This document shows positions 1 through 7,732 of a stretch of 15,742 nucleotides of DNA, piece by piece (the stretch's first letter is position 1; every line of letters starts with the position of its first letter). The stretch spans positions 1 through 15,742 of the forward strand of contig CAZUPR010000033.1 in the NCBI GenBank assembly GCA_964622305.1. Reading direction: 5' to 3'. The notes beneath the pieces are model-generated. The model saw nothing but the letters and a program-made list of their open reading frames with translations. It was not told where the DNA came from and ran no database searches. This stretch comes from SKKY01 sp964622305. GTDB taxonomy: Bacteria; Bacillota; Peptococcia; Peptococcales; SKKY01. The position numbers and the translations under genes are program-made.

Positions 1-78
1 ACCATTGGGATCTTCATACCAGGCATCTTCATTAGTTTTCCTTTGTAATCCTATATGGGTAAAGGATTTATGTTCCAT
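1..78 (-). CDS. stp: PP2C-family Ser/Thr protein phosphatase, N-terminal fragment (cut by window edge)
   Basis: Only the first 26 codons are in the window; the gene runs off the left edge. The visible peptide begins MEHKSFTHIGLQRKTNEDAW, carrying the G-x-x-R-x-x-NED signature found at the start of bacterial PP2C phosphatases (Stp/PrpC), where the Asp helps bind the metal centre. These enzymes dephosphorylate Ser/Thr residues phosphorylated by a PASTA-type kinase, usually encoded next door. The ATG at 78 follows a GGAGG within the last codons of rlmN, with a 2-nt gap between the rlmN stop and this start, so the two are probably co-translated. The order rlmN-stp is the usual one in Bacillota (prpC in Bacillus), which supports the call despite the short fragment. 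The kinase gene is expected just outside the window but is not seen. Confidence 0.85.
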   Translation of the reverse strand, partial: MEHKSFTHIGLQRKTNEDAWYEDPNG

Positions 79-80
79 TA

Positions 81-1109
81 TTACTTCCTCCCCTTGGCCC
101 TTAACTGACCACAGGCTGCGTCAATATCAGAGCCTCTTTCCTGTCTGATGCTTGCTTCGATTCCTTTTTTCTTGAGTTCCTGGGCAAATAATTCCGTCTT
201 TTCTGATTTTTTATAGCCTTCTTCCGTTTCATTTACCGGTATCAGATTTACGTGAACCATAAGATTCTGGCAGAAGGAAATCAGTTTTCTTAAATCTGCA
301 GGACTGTCATTAAAGCCCTTTATCATAGCATACTCCAGGCTTACTCTTCTTCTAGTTTTATTAATATATTCCCCTATAGCCTCTTTTAATTCAGCCAGGG
401 GATATTTTTTATTTACCGGCATGACAGATGATCTTTTGCTATCATCAGCTGAATGCAGGGAAACAGCCAAAACCAAATCCATATCTTCCTGGGCCAGTTT
501 ATAAATCTCTGGAATCAGGCCGCAGGTTGAAAGGGTAATTCTTCTTATTCCAATATTGAAAAACTTTTCTTCGTTAAAGATTTTTATAGACTTAATTACA
601 TTGTCATAGTTTAAGAAAGGTTCGCCCATGCCCATAAAAACCAGGTTATGGATCTTTATCTTTTCGATTCTTTCTGTATCCCTCACCTGGGCCACTATTT
701 CAGAAACTGTTAAATTTCTTTCAAAGCCAGATTTACCGGTTGCACAGAAGGAACAATTCATGGGACAACCCACCTGGGTTGACAGACAGAGGGTATACCT
801 TACAGAATCGGAATCTGTTCTTTGCTTTAAGAGAACTGTTTCAATCAGCTGGCCGTCTTCTAGTGCGTAAAGAAATTTTTTTGTCCCATCTTTGGAGGCC
901 TGACCATTTCTTAATTTTGAACTGTAAATGAAAGCCTCTTCAGCCAGCTTGTCTTTTAAGTCTTTTTTAAAGTTGCTTATTTCAGAAAAGTCCTTTAATT
1001 TTTTGCCATAAATCCATTGGGCAAACTGATCCGCCCGGTATCTTGCTTCAGAAATCTCTTTAAAAAATTCTATCAGTTCCGGGTAGGTCATAGCCAAGAT
1101 ATCACGCAT
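81..1109 (-). CDS. rlmN: 23S rRNA (adenine2503-C2)-methyltransferase / tRNA methyltransferase RlmN
   Basis: A 342-residue radical SAM enzyme of the usual length for RlmN. It methylates C2 of A2503 in 23S rRNA and of A37 in some tRNAs, tuning translation fidelity. The Fe-S motif is C115-x3-C119-x2-C122 within GCPMNCSFCATG, and a GMGEPFLN motif follows at about 160-167. The C-terminal Cys333 in AACGQL matches the cysteine that is methylated and forms the protein-RNA adduct in characterised RlmN. An N-terminal accessory domain covers about residues 1-90. The ATG at 1109 touches the rsmB stop (TAA then ATG), with AAGGAG about 10 nt upstream inside rsmB, so translation is likely coupled. Cfr is a relative, but the stp-rsmB context and sequence style favour RlmN. 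Confidence 0.96.
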   Translation of the reverse strand: MRDILAMTYPELIEFFKEISEARYRADQFAQWIYGKKLKDFSEISNFKKDLKDKLAEEAFIYSSKLRNGQASKDGTKKFLYALEDGQLIETVLLKQRTDSDSVRYTLCLSTQVGCPMNCSFCATGKSGFERNLTVSEIVAQVRDTERIEKIKIHNLVFMGMGEPFLNYDNVIKSIKIFNEEKFFNIGIRRITLSTCGLIPEIYKLAQEDMDLVLAVSLHSADDSKRSSVMPVNKKYPLAELKEAIGEYINKTRRRVSLEYAMIKGFNDSPADLRKLISFCQNLMVHVNLIPVNETEEGYKKSEKTELFAQELKKKGIEASIRQERGSDIDAACGQLRAKGRK

Positions 1110-2450
1110 TTAGGTAAGGCTCCTTTTTCTTAATTTAGAAATGAAAAAACCGCTCTTATGATCTCTAAAGGGCAGGGTTTGCAAATTTCCATCCTGGTCA
1201 GCAAATTCTTTGTATTTTTCTGGCAGTGGAAGTCTTTCAAAGTTCTTGTTTTCTTCTAAAAAGTTATTAATTATATGTCTGTTTTCCAGCTCATTAAGGG
1301 TGCAGGTAGAGTAAAGTAAAGAGCCACCTTCTTTTAAAATGCGGGCACCTGCCTCTAAAAGCTCCTTTTGCAGCTGGGTTATTTCTGTAAATTTATCAGG
1401 GCTGGCCTGATATTTTAAATCTGGTCTTTTTCCCACTACTCCTAAGCCTGAGCAGGGCACGTCCAGCAAAACTGCATCAAAGTATCCATCATATTCCTTT
1501 GAGATTTCCCTGGCATCGCCCTCCTGGGCTTTGATTATAGTATTTCCCTGCCTTCTGCTGGCTTCTTCAAGGAGCTTTAGCCTGTGTTGATGCAGTTCCA
1601 GAGCTAAAATTTCTCCCTTATCTTGCATTCTTTGGGCCATAAAAAGGCTCTTGCCGCCAGGGGCAGAACAAAGGTCAGCTACCTTTTGTCCAGGCTGGAC
1701 TCCTAAAATATCTACGGCAAACATGGAGGTCTCATCCTGATATGAAAAAAATCCCTTTTGATACTCTTCGGTTTTAGTAAGAGGAAGGCCGCTTTTTTGT
1801 AAAAAGGCTTCCGGAATAAACCTGGACTCCTGGGCTTCAATTTTATTTTCAAGAAAAAAGGCAGTGGCCTCTTCCAGACTGATTAAATTGGTGTTGACCC
1901 TTATCCAAAGCTGGGGAGGCTGATTGAAAAACTCCAGCATCTTTTCTGTATCTTCAAAACCATATTGGCCTACATAATGTTCCACCAGCCATTTTGGGAA
2001 GCTATATATAATACTTAAATATTCTATGGGATCGTCTTCCCTAGAAGGCAGGGAAAGGGTGTCCCTTTGCCTAATATAATTTCGTAAAATCGCGTTGACG
2101 AATTTAACAGATCCTGGGTTAGAATATTTTTTTGTCAGATTAACTCCCTCATTAACAGCTGCACTCTCTGGGATTTTATCCAGGAAAATTATCTGGTAAA
2201 GAGACATGCGGAGAATATTTCTGACCCAGGGTGACAGCTTGCTGAGCCTTTGTTTGGAAAGCTGAGATAAGATATGGTCTAAGTAGAGCATATTCTTTAT
2301 GGTCCCATTGACCAGTTCTGTCGTTAGTGCTACATCCCTTCTGTCAGTCATGGATGCCAGAGCCAGTTCTTTATCAAAAGCAATATTGGAATAGGCCCTC
2401 TCTTCATTAATCCTGTACAGTATTTTTAAGGCTGTTTCTCTGGCTGACAT
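1110..2450 (-). CDS. rsmB: 16S rRNA (cytosine967-C5)-methyltransferase RsmB
   Basis: A 446-residue protein from the chosen start, the usual RsmB (Fmu/SunL) size. It methylates C967 of 16S rRNA using SAM. Residues 1 to about 130 are a NusB-like RNA-binding domain. The Rossmann methyltransferase domain carries motif I VADLCSAPGGKS (258-268), motif IV VPCSGLG with Cys333, and motif VI YSTCTLNELEN with the catalytic Cys383; the PCSG and TC cysteines are the hallmark of m5C RNA methyltransferases. The ATG at 2450 is preferred because AAGGAG lies 11 nt upstream and the product then begins MSARETALKIL, as expected for the family. An in-frame TTG at 2483 has no ribosome binding site. The start lies inside the DUF116 gene (44 nt overlap, different frame); the stop abuts rlmN. 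Confidence 0.96.
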   Translation of the reverse strand: MSARETALKILYRINEERAYSNIAFDKELALASMTDRRDVALTTELVNGTIKNMLYLDHILSQLSKQRLSKLSPWVRNILRMSLYQIIFLDKIPESAAVNEGVNLTKKYSNPGSVKFVNAILRNYIRQRDTLSLPSREDDPIEYLSIIYSFPKWLVEHYVGQYGFEDTEKMLEFFNQPPQLWIRVNTNLISLEEATAFFLENKIEAQESRFIPEAFLQKSGLPLTKTEEYQKGFFSYQDETSMFAVDILGVQPGQKVADLCSAPGGKSLFMAQRMQDKGEILALELHQHRLKLLEEASRRQGNTIIKAQEGDAREISKEYDGYFDAVLLDVPCSGLGVVGKRPDLKYQASPDKFTEITQLQKELLEAGARILKEGGSLLYSTCTLNELENRHIINNFLEENKNFERLPLPEKYKEFADQDGNLQTLPFRDHKSGFFISKLRKRSLT

Positions 2451-3216
2451 ATTCTTCGTAGCTCCTTCCCAAAAAGAAAGCAATAGCTTCTTTAACCTTG
2501 TCTAAATCTACCTGTGTGTTATAGCATGGGCCATTGGGCCTTTGGTTTAAAACTCCGATTACAGGAATCTGTTTTACATCCTGGATACCTGAGGTTAAAT
2601 CTCTTTCACAGGCAACTGCAACAATTCCCTTGGGCCTTTTTTCGATAATGGCCTTTCTGGCCAGGGTTCCTCCGGTTGCAACCACCAGTTCCACCCCGGT
2701 TTCTTCCTTTATTTTTAAGAGATCGCCAATTGGGCAGAGGCCACATTGGCGGCAATTTTCAATTTTAATAGTTATCTTGTGTCCACAAGAAGCATTTTGC
2801 AGGCAGTGAGGGGTTAAAATTAGTATTTCCTCAGCCTTTAGATTAAACTTTTTTGTTCTTACTACCTGATTACAAACATTCACATAGGATCCTTTAATCT
2901 TGTCCTTTTCAATGCCCAAAAGCTTGCCAATAAAAAGGCTTAAGGGAAAGAGAAAATCTACAACTCCCTTTATAACCTTGTTACTGTTTGAATAATCCTT
3001 TTCTTTTATAAGGCTAAAAACCAAGATTAAAATAGCAAGCGCAAAAATAATTATTGCTGCCAATAAAATAAAAGAAACTATAGCGAATATTTTATTAGCC
3101 AAAAGTGGATCTTCTTGTTTTTGAACATACCTGGCCCCCAGCCATAAGAGGCTGAAAAAGAAAACTGACAAAAGTAAAAGGGCTATGTATATCCTCTTTT
3201 TATTTAAATTATCCAT
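2407..3216 (-). CDS. DUF116 family protein: two membrane helices plus a cysteine-rich domain
   Basis: 269 residues, function not known. Two hydrophobic segments (about 10-30 and 43-70) should anchor it in the membrane. The remainder (about 100-250) is soluble and cysteine-rich: C115, C138, C144, then C155-x2-C158-x2-C161 in NCRQCGLCPIGDL, plus C203 in AVACERDL and C231 in NGPCYNT. The pattern of Cys clusters and the GGTLARKAI and VACERDLTSG segments fit DUF116 (PF01976), which I know to sit between fmt and rsmB in many Clostridia. The spaced cysteines suggest an Fe-S cluster or bound metal, but that is inference. The ATG immediately follows the fmt stop codon (TAA then ATG). The 3' end overlaps rsmB by 44 nt, so it is probably translated in step with these genes. 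A link to RNA modification is suggested only by location. Confidence 0.85.
   Translation of the reverse strand: MDNLNKKRIYIALLLLSVFFFSLLWLGARYVQKQEDPLLANKIFAIVSFILLAAIIIFALAILILVFSLIKEKDYSNSNKVIKGVVDFLFPLSLFIGKLLGIEKDKIKGSYVNVCNQVVRTKKFNLKAEEILILTPHCLQNASCGHKITIKIENCRQCGLCPIGDLLKIKEETGVELVVATGGTLARKAIIEKRPKGIVAVACERDLTSGIQDVKQIPVIGVLNQRPNGPCYNTQVDLDKVKEAIAFFLGRSYEEYVSQRNSLKNTVQD
2462..2467 (-). promoter_or_regulatory. Ribosome binding site that sets the rsmB start
   Basis: AAGGAG on the minus strand, 11 nt before the ATG at 2450. It lies within the DUF116 coding sequence and supports 2450 rather than the upstream TTG at 2483. Confidence 0.6.
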
Positions 3217-4185
3217 TTATATACCTAACACTTCTCCTTCGAGAACTTGATATCCATTGACAAAATCTGCATGGTCTAAAGTTTTTTTACCTGCTGGTTG
3301 TAAACTTTTTAAGAGTAAAAAGCCTTGGCCAGTCTTAAGTAATATGCCTTCCCGGCTAAAGCCAGCTATAGTTCCCGGCAAAAGATTTTGAAGTCTCTTC
3401 TCCTTCATAGCTGTCTCTTCAAAAAAAAGATCATCAGGCAGGGAAACCTGGTGTATTTTAAGCCTCTGTCCTCTAAAAAAGCTATAGACACCGGGCCAGG
3501 GATTCATACCTCTAATTTTATTAGCCAAAAGATCTGCCGGCAGCTGCCAGTCCAGAAGTTCATCTTCCCTTGTCAACACAGGGGCATAGGTAGCCTCTTC
3601 TTCTTTTTGTTTTTCTGCTTCTATTTTGCCTTCTTCAATCAAATCCAGAGCCTCTAAAAGCAGGCTGCCACCTAAAATAGCCAGCTCTTCAAACATATGG
3701 CCGGTATTAGCCTCAGGAGGAATATCTATTTCTCCTTTTAAAAGCATATCCCCTGTATCCATACCCTCATCCATTTGCATAATGGTAACCCCAGTAGTTT
3801 TCTCTCCCTCTATCAGAGCCCTGTGAATTGGGGCAGCCCCTCTATATTTGGGCAAAAGAGATGCGTGGATATTGATGGAACCGTAGCGGGGGGCATTAAG
3901 AATTTCCAGGGGGAGGATTCTACCATAGGCAGCAACAACGATTATATCTGCCGCCAGTTCTTTTATAAGGTCAATATTTTCCTGGTCCCTTATTTTAAGG
4001 GGCTGATAGACTGGCAGACCGGCCTCCAGGGCTATTTCCTTTACCGGTGAAAAGGAAATTTTTTTTCCCCGGCCCCTGGCCTTATCTGGTTGGGTAAAGA
4101 CCGCCAGAACCTGATGTTTGCTCTTTAGTAAATCTTTTAGAGCCTGACCAGCAAAGTCAGGTGTTCCCATGAAAATTATTTTCAT
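3217..4185 (-). CDS. fmt: Methionyl-tRNA formyltransferase
   Basis: 322 residues, a typical full-length Fmt. It transfers the formyl group of 10-formyl-THF to Met-tRNAfMet so that translation can initiate. The N-terminal formyltransferase domain starts MKIIFMGTPDFAG. The catalytic residues are N105 and H107 (INIHASLLPKYRGAAPI) and D143 (MDEGMDTGD). The C-terminal tRNA-binding domain (about 205-322) contains NKIRGMNPWPGVYSF and ends normally. The start overlaps the def stop by 4 nt (ATGA), so def and fmt are translationally coupled, as in most bacteria. It is the consumer of 10-formyl-THF in this window, relevant to the ZTP riboswitch upstream of pflB. Confidence 0.97.
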   Translation of the reverse strand: MKIIFMGTPDFAGQALKDLLKSKHQVLAVFTQPDKARGRGKKISFSPVKEIALEAGLPVYQPLKIRDQENIDLIKELAADIIVVAAYGRILPLEILNAPRYGSINIHASLLPKYRGAAPIHRALIEGEKTTGVTIMQMDEGMDTGDMLLKGEIDIPPEANTGHMFEELAILGGSLLLEALDLIEEGKIEAEKQKEEEATYAPVLTREDELLDWQLPADLLANKIRGMNPWPGVYSFFRGQRLKIHQVSLPDDLFFEETAMKEKRLQNLLPGTIAGFSREGILLKTGQGFLLLKSLQPAGKKTLDHADFVNGYQVLEGEVLGI

Positions 4186-4646
4186 TCTTCCTTATCCTCT
4201 TCCGGAATTAATTTGTCTATAAAAAGTATGCCCTTTAGGTGATCAATTTCATGTTGTAAAACAACGGCTAGAAAATCTTCTGCTTCAACTTCTACTTCCT
4301 GTCCATCTTCATTAAGAGCCTTAACTTTAACCTTCTTATTTCTTTTTACAAAACCATATTCCTCAGGGCAGCTTAAGCAGCCCTCTTCGGAATCCATTTG
4401 TCCGTCTGCATAGATAATTTCTGGGTTTATGAGAGCCATGGGGGCATCATCATTAGTATCTATAACGATAATTTGCTTTAAAATGCCGGCCTGGGGGGCA
4501 GCAAGTCCAACTCCATTATCTGTGCTATAAAGGGTTTCAAAAAGATTTGCAACTATCTTCTTTACGCTGTCGTTGATTTCCTTAACAGGCTTGGATTGTT
4601 TTCTTAACAGGGGGTCTTCCTTGGTAACTATTTTATATATGGCCAT
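4182..4646 (-). CDS. def: Peptide deformylase
   Basis: 154 residues with all three deformylase motifs: motif 1 GVGLAAPQ (45-52), motif 2 EGCLS (88-92) and motif 3 HEIDH (132-136). Cys90, His132 and His136 bind the metal and Glu133 is catalytic. It removes the N-formyl group from nascent proteins and releases formate. The short C-terminus without a long tail helix resembles the smaller clostridial deformylases. The ATG at 4646 has AGGAGG upstream in the 15-nt gap after priA; the 3' end overlaps fmt by 4 nt. Confidence 0.97.
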   Translation of the reverse strand: MAIYKIVTKEDPLLRKQSKPVKEINDSVKKIVANLFETLYSTDNGVGLAAPQAGILKQIIVIDTNDDAPMALINPEIIYADGQMDSEEGCLSCPEEYGFVKRNKKVKVKALNEDGQEVEVEAEDFLAVVLQHEIDHLKGILFIDKLIPEEDKEE

Positions 4647-4661
4647 TTGCCTGTCCTCCTC

Positions 4662-6842
4662 TTATAGTATTAAAAAAGGATCTCTGTCAAAAAGAATTCT
4701 GATTCCTTCTTTATCGCCTTCTTGTTTAAGTTTATTATAATTCTCCTTAAGGTAATTGTGTAGGCTATTATCTTTTGTTTTTATTATAAAATGAAAACGG
4801 TATCTCTTGTTAATCTTATTTATTGGTGCCTGACCAGGTCCCAAAAGAACCTCATCCTTTAAGATCCCCTTAAAAATTCCGGCTAGTTTTTCTGCATAAG
4901 CTTCTGTCTTCTTTTGGTTTTCCCCGCTAATAAGCACCCTGACCAAACTGGTAAAGGGTGGATAATCCATTAGCTTGCGTTCTTTTATTTCCTGCCTGTA
5001 AAAAGACAGGTAATCATGCTCTCTGGCACATTTTATAGCAAAGTGTTCCGGGTTGTAGGTCTGAATTACTACCTTGCCTGGCAGCTGGCCTCTGCCGGCC
5101 CTGCCTGCCACCTGAGTTAAGAGCTGAAAGGTTCTCTCGGCAGAATATATATCTGGAATATTAAGGGATAAATCAGCTGAAATGATACCTACCAAGGTTA
5201 CATTAGAAAAATCCAGGCCCTTAACCACCATTTGTGTTCCTAAAAGAATATCACTTTCTCTTCTGGAAAACTCACCCAGGAGTTCATCATACGATCCCCT
5301 GGCCTTAACCTGGTCCTGATCCAGCCTGGTAATCCTGGCCTGGGGAAAAATATCCAGTAAGAGCTCTTCAATTTTTTGGGTTCCCATACCCATATCCCTG
5401 ATAAATCTGCTGGAGCATTCCGGGCATTCTCTGGGAATATGAGCTGTTTTATCACAATAGTGACACTTGAGAAGGTCTGGCCCTCTGTGCATAACCATGG
5501 GTACTGAGCAGTCGGGGCAGTTTATAACATGCCCACACTCCCGACAAAGAATAAATCTGGAAAATCCTCTCCTGTTTAAAAAGAGGATTATCTGTTCTTT
5601 TTTGGCCAAATTTTTTCTGATTGCTTCTTCCAGGCTCCTGCTAAAGACAGACCTGTTACCTTTTTTAAACTCTTCCTTTAAATCAACAACTTCAACCACT
5701 GGTAGCCTGGCATCATCTGGCCTGCTTTTTAAGCTGACTATATCCATTTGGCCAGACTGGGCCCTGTAAAATCTTTCCAGGTCAGGTGTTGCAGACCCCA
5801 GAATTATTTTTGACCCAGACAGTTCTGCTCTTTTTAAAGCAGTATTGATGGCATTATAACGTGGGTCCGGTTCATTTTGCTTATAAGAAGTTTCATGCTC
5901 CTCATCAACAATTATCAGGGCCGGATTTTTTAGGGGAGCAAAGATTGAGCTTCTGGCCCCCAAAACCAAAAGAGGCTGCCCCTTTTGGATTTCCTGCCAG
6001 GATGCATTTTTTTCTGCCAGAGACATTTTACTGTGCCAGTCTACTATCTTGATATCCAGTCTTTCTTCTATTCTTCTTTTAGTCTGACTTATAAGAGATA
6101 TCTCCGGTACCATATATAAGGCCGATTTACCTTCTTTAAGAGTCTCTTTAATCATTTCAATGTAAATTTCTGTTTTGCCGCTGCCTGTCACTCCAAATAG
6201 CAAGACAGGTTTTGGGCTTTCTTTAATTTTTTCTATAGCCTCTTCTTGTTCTCTGGTTAGCTTTATAGAAATAAGTCCCTGATCACTAGCCTTTTTTCCA
6301 GGGCTTTTACTGCCTGCTTTAGCTCTAATCTGAGGCAAAACAAAATTATCTTCTATGCTTAAAAAGCCAGCCTCAAGCATTTGCTCAAAAAGGCTAAAAA
6401 GCTGGGGCCTGGCTTTAAAGTATTGCCAGGGATTTTTTGACTTGGCAATTCTCTCTATAATTAGTTTTTCATCCCCACTTAAAAGGGCCACCTGTTCCGG
6501 GCTAATTTCAAGCTTAATTACTTTTTTCTTCCTTGCCTTAACAGAGGCCGGAAAAGAGAGCTCAGCCACCCGCATCAGTGGAGTCAGATAATAATCTGAA
6601 AGATAATGATGTAAGTCCAGCAATTCTCTGGATATGACTGGCGCCGGGTCCAAAAGGGCAATGATTCCCTTAAGGTTAGGTAAGTCAGAAGTGTCTTTAA
6701 GCCTGTAGACCAGACCCTCTACCTTCCTTTTGCCAAGAGGGACCATAACTCTTCTGCCGGCAAGGTTTCCCTTGAAGTTTTCAGGAACTGAATATTCTAA
6801 AAGATCTTTCCCGCCTATATTTACAATAACTTCAGCTACCAA
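4662..6842 (-). CDS. priA: Primosomal replication restart helicase PriA
   Basis: 726 residues, normal for PriA. This 3'-5' helicase recognises stalled forks and D-loops and reloads the replicative helicase. An N-terminal DNA-binding region (about 1-105) precedes a helicase core with Walker A GVTGSGKT (217-224), Walker B DEEH (313-316), LGSATP (348-353) and QVAGRAGRG (577-585). Eight zinc ligands are present: C433, C436, C442, C445, C460, C463, C473 and C476. The linker at about 174-190 is Lys/Ser-rich and looks flexible. The start is a TTG (6840-6842) with AAGGAGG 7 nt upstream. coaBC, which often separates rpoZ from priA, is absent, and a terminator lies just upstream. Confidence 0.96.
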   Translation of the reverse strand: MVAEVIVNIGGKDLLEYSVPENFKGNLAGRRVMVPLGKRKVEGLVYRLKDTSDLPNLKGIIALLDPAPVISRELLDLHHYLSDYYLTPLMRVAELSFPASVKARKKKVIKLEISPEQVALLSGDEKLIIERIAKSKNPWQYFKARPQLFSLFEQMLEAGFLSIEDNFVLPQIRAKAGSKSPGKKASDQGLISIKLTREQEEAIEKIKESPKPVLLFGVTGSGKTEIYIEMIKETLKEGKSALYMVPEISLISQTKRRIEERLDIKIVDWHSKMSLAEKNASWQEIQKGQPLLVLGARSSIFAPLKNPALIIVDEEHETSYKQNEPDPRYNAINTALKRAELSGSKIILGSATPDLERFYRAQSGQMDIVSLKSRPDDARLPVVEVVDLKEEFKKGNRSVFSRSLEEAIRKNLAKKEQIILFLNRRGFSRFILCRECGHVINCPDCSVPMVMHRGPDLLKCHYCDKTAHIPRECPECSSRFIRDMGMGTQKIEELLLDIFPQARITRLDQDQVKARGSYDELLGEFSRRESDILLGTQMVVKGLDFSNVTLVGIISADLSLNIPDIYSAERTFQLLTQVAGRAGRGQLPGKVVIQTYNPEHFAIKCAREHDYLSFYRQEIKERKLMDYPPFTSLVRVLISGENQKKTEAYAEKLAGIFKGILKDEVLLGPGQAPINKINKRYRFHFIIKTKDNSLHNYLKENYNKLKQEGDKEGIRILFDRDPFLIL

Positions 6843-6849
6843 AATCTAA

Positions 6850-6856
6850 CCTCCTT
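6850..6856 (-). promoter_or_regulatory. Strong ribosome binding site for the TTG start of priA
   Basis: AAGGAGG on the minus strand, 7 nt before TTG at 6842. Its strength and spacing justify the non-ATG start. Confidence 0.75.
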
Positions 6857-6874
6857 AAAAAGAGCTACAAGTTT

Positions 6875-6899
6875 AAAAAGACCCCTTTTTAAGGGGTCT
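6875..6899 (-). terminator. Intrinsic terminator overlapping the 3' end of rpoZ
   Basis: On the minus strand AGACCCCTT (6899-6891) pairs perfectly with AAGGGGTCT (6887-6879) around a 3-nt A loop, giving a 9-bp stem, and T residues follow to 6875. The 5' arm encodes the last rpoZ codons, and the rpoZ TAA (6891-6889) sits at the stem-loop junction. It should stop part of the transcripts from yicC-gmk-rpoZ before priA. Confidence 0.85.
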
Positions 6900-7092
6900 G
6901 TCTGACTACTTTAACTTTTCCTTCATCAATTTCATGCAGGGCTATTGTAACCGCTTTAAAGTCATATTTTTTTTCATCCACCAGGGCTGGCTGGCCATCA
7001 ACAATCTGCCTGGCCCTTCTGGCCGCAGCTATTACTAAACTGTATTTGCTATCTACTTTCTTTAACAGGTTATCAATATATGGTCTGTTCAT
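6889..7092 (-). CDS. rpoZ: DNA-directed RNA polymerase omega subunit
   Basis: 67 residues. Omega binds the beta' C-terminus and helps assemble RNA polymerase. The family signature is clear in the N-terminal half: DSKYSLVIAAARRARQI (14-30), followed by ALVDEKKYDFKAVTIALHEI. The ATG at 7092 overlaps the gmk stop by 4 nt (ATGA), with an AGGAGG in the last gmk codons. It is a short, standard Gram-positive omega. Its stop codon and last codons form part of an intrinsic terminator hairpin. Confidence 0.96.
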   Translation of the reverse strand: MNRPYIDNLLKKVDSKYSLVIAAARRARQIVDGQPALVDEKKYDFKAVTIALHEIDEGKVKVVRQTP

Positions 7093-7703
7093 TCTTTATC
7101 CTCCTCATCAAGCAGTTTAACCAAATCAAGATTTCTGCTTGTTTTAAGCTTTTCAGCCATTATTATAGACTCTACTTCTTTTACTGCCTTATCTATATTA
7201 TCATTAATAATCACATAATCATAGTTGGGTAAATTCTTAAATTCTTCTTTAGCATTGCCCAGTCTCTTGGCTATTTCTTCAGGCTTTTCTGTGCCCCTGA
7301 AGGTCAGCCTCTTTCTAAGCTCCTCCATTGAAGGGGGAACTATAAAAATAAAAACAGCATCTGCTTCTTTTTCTTTAATTTGCATGGCTCCCTGAGGATC
7401 TATCTCCAGAATGCAGTCATAGCCATCTTCCAAAATCTTCTCAACATATTCTCTGGGAGTTCCATAATAATTGTCGTAGACAGAAGCATATTCTAAAAAT
7501 TTATCTTGCTTTATCCAGTCTTCAAATTCTTCCTTGCTGATAAAAAAATACTCCCTGCCTTCTCTTTCAATGGTTCTTGGCTTCCTGCTTGTGGCCGATA
7601 TGGAATATTTTATATTAGCAAAGCTTTTTCTTACCTCGTGACAGACTGTCCCCTTGCCGGCACCAGAAGGACCGGAAAGAATTAAGAGTATTCCCTTGCC
7701 CAT
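7089..7703 (-). CDS. gmk: Guanylate kinase
   Basis: 204 residues, normal length. It phosphorylates GMP to GDP with ATP, feeding GTP and dGTP pools. The P-loop is GPSGAGKGT (11-19). The GMP-binding region carries SATSRKPRTIEREGREYFF and EYASVYDNYYGTP, followed by LEIDPQGAMQI (most relatives have V where P stands here) and the lid segment KRLTFRGTEKPEEIAKRL. The ATG is 29 nt downstream of the yicC stop, with a purine-rich GGGGGTAG a little far upstream. remA (DUF370), which usually lies between yicC and gmk in Bacillota, is not present; the gap is too small. It overlaps rpoZ by 4 nt. Confidence 0.97.
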   Translation of the reverse strand: MGKGILLILSGPSGAGKGTVCHEVRKSFANIKYSISATSRKPRTIEREGREYFFISKEEFEDWIKQDKFLEYASVYDNYYGTPREYVEKILEDGYDCILEIDPQGAMQIKEKEADAVFIFIVPPSMEELRKRLTFRGTEKPEEIAKRLGNAKEEFKNLPNYDYVIINDNIDKAVKEVESIIMAEKLKTSRNLDLVKLLDEEDKE

Positions 7704-7732
7704 TAATTTATCTACCCCCAGAATTTATCTTT

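Noticed and set aside
628..931. Plus-strand open frames opposite rlmN, and similar ones opposite rsmB/DUF116, fmt, priA and pflB
   Set aside because: They lie antisense to clearly conserved genes, show no domain signatures and have no convincing ribosome binding sites.
2451..2483. TTG at 2483 as the rsmB start
   Set aside because: No ribosome binding site; AAGGAG at 2462-2467 points to ATG 2450, where the usual RsmB N-terminus begins.
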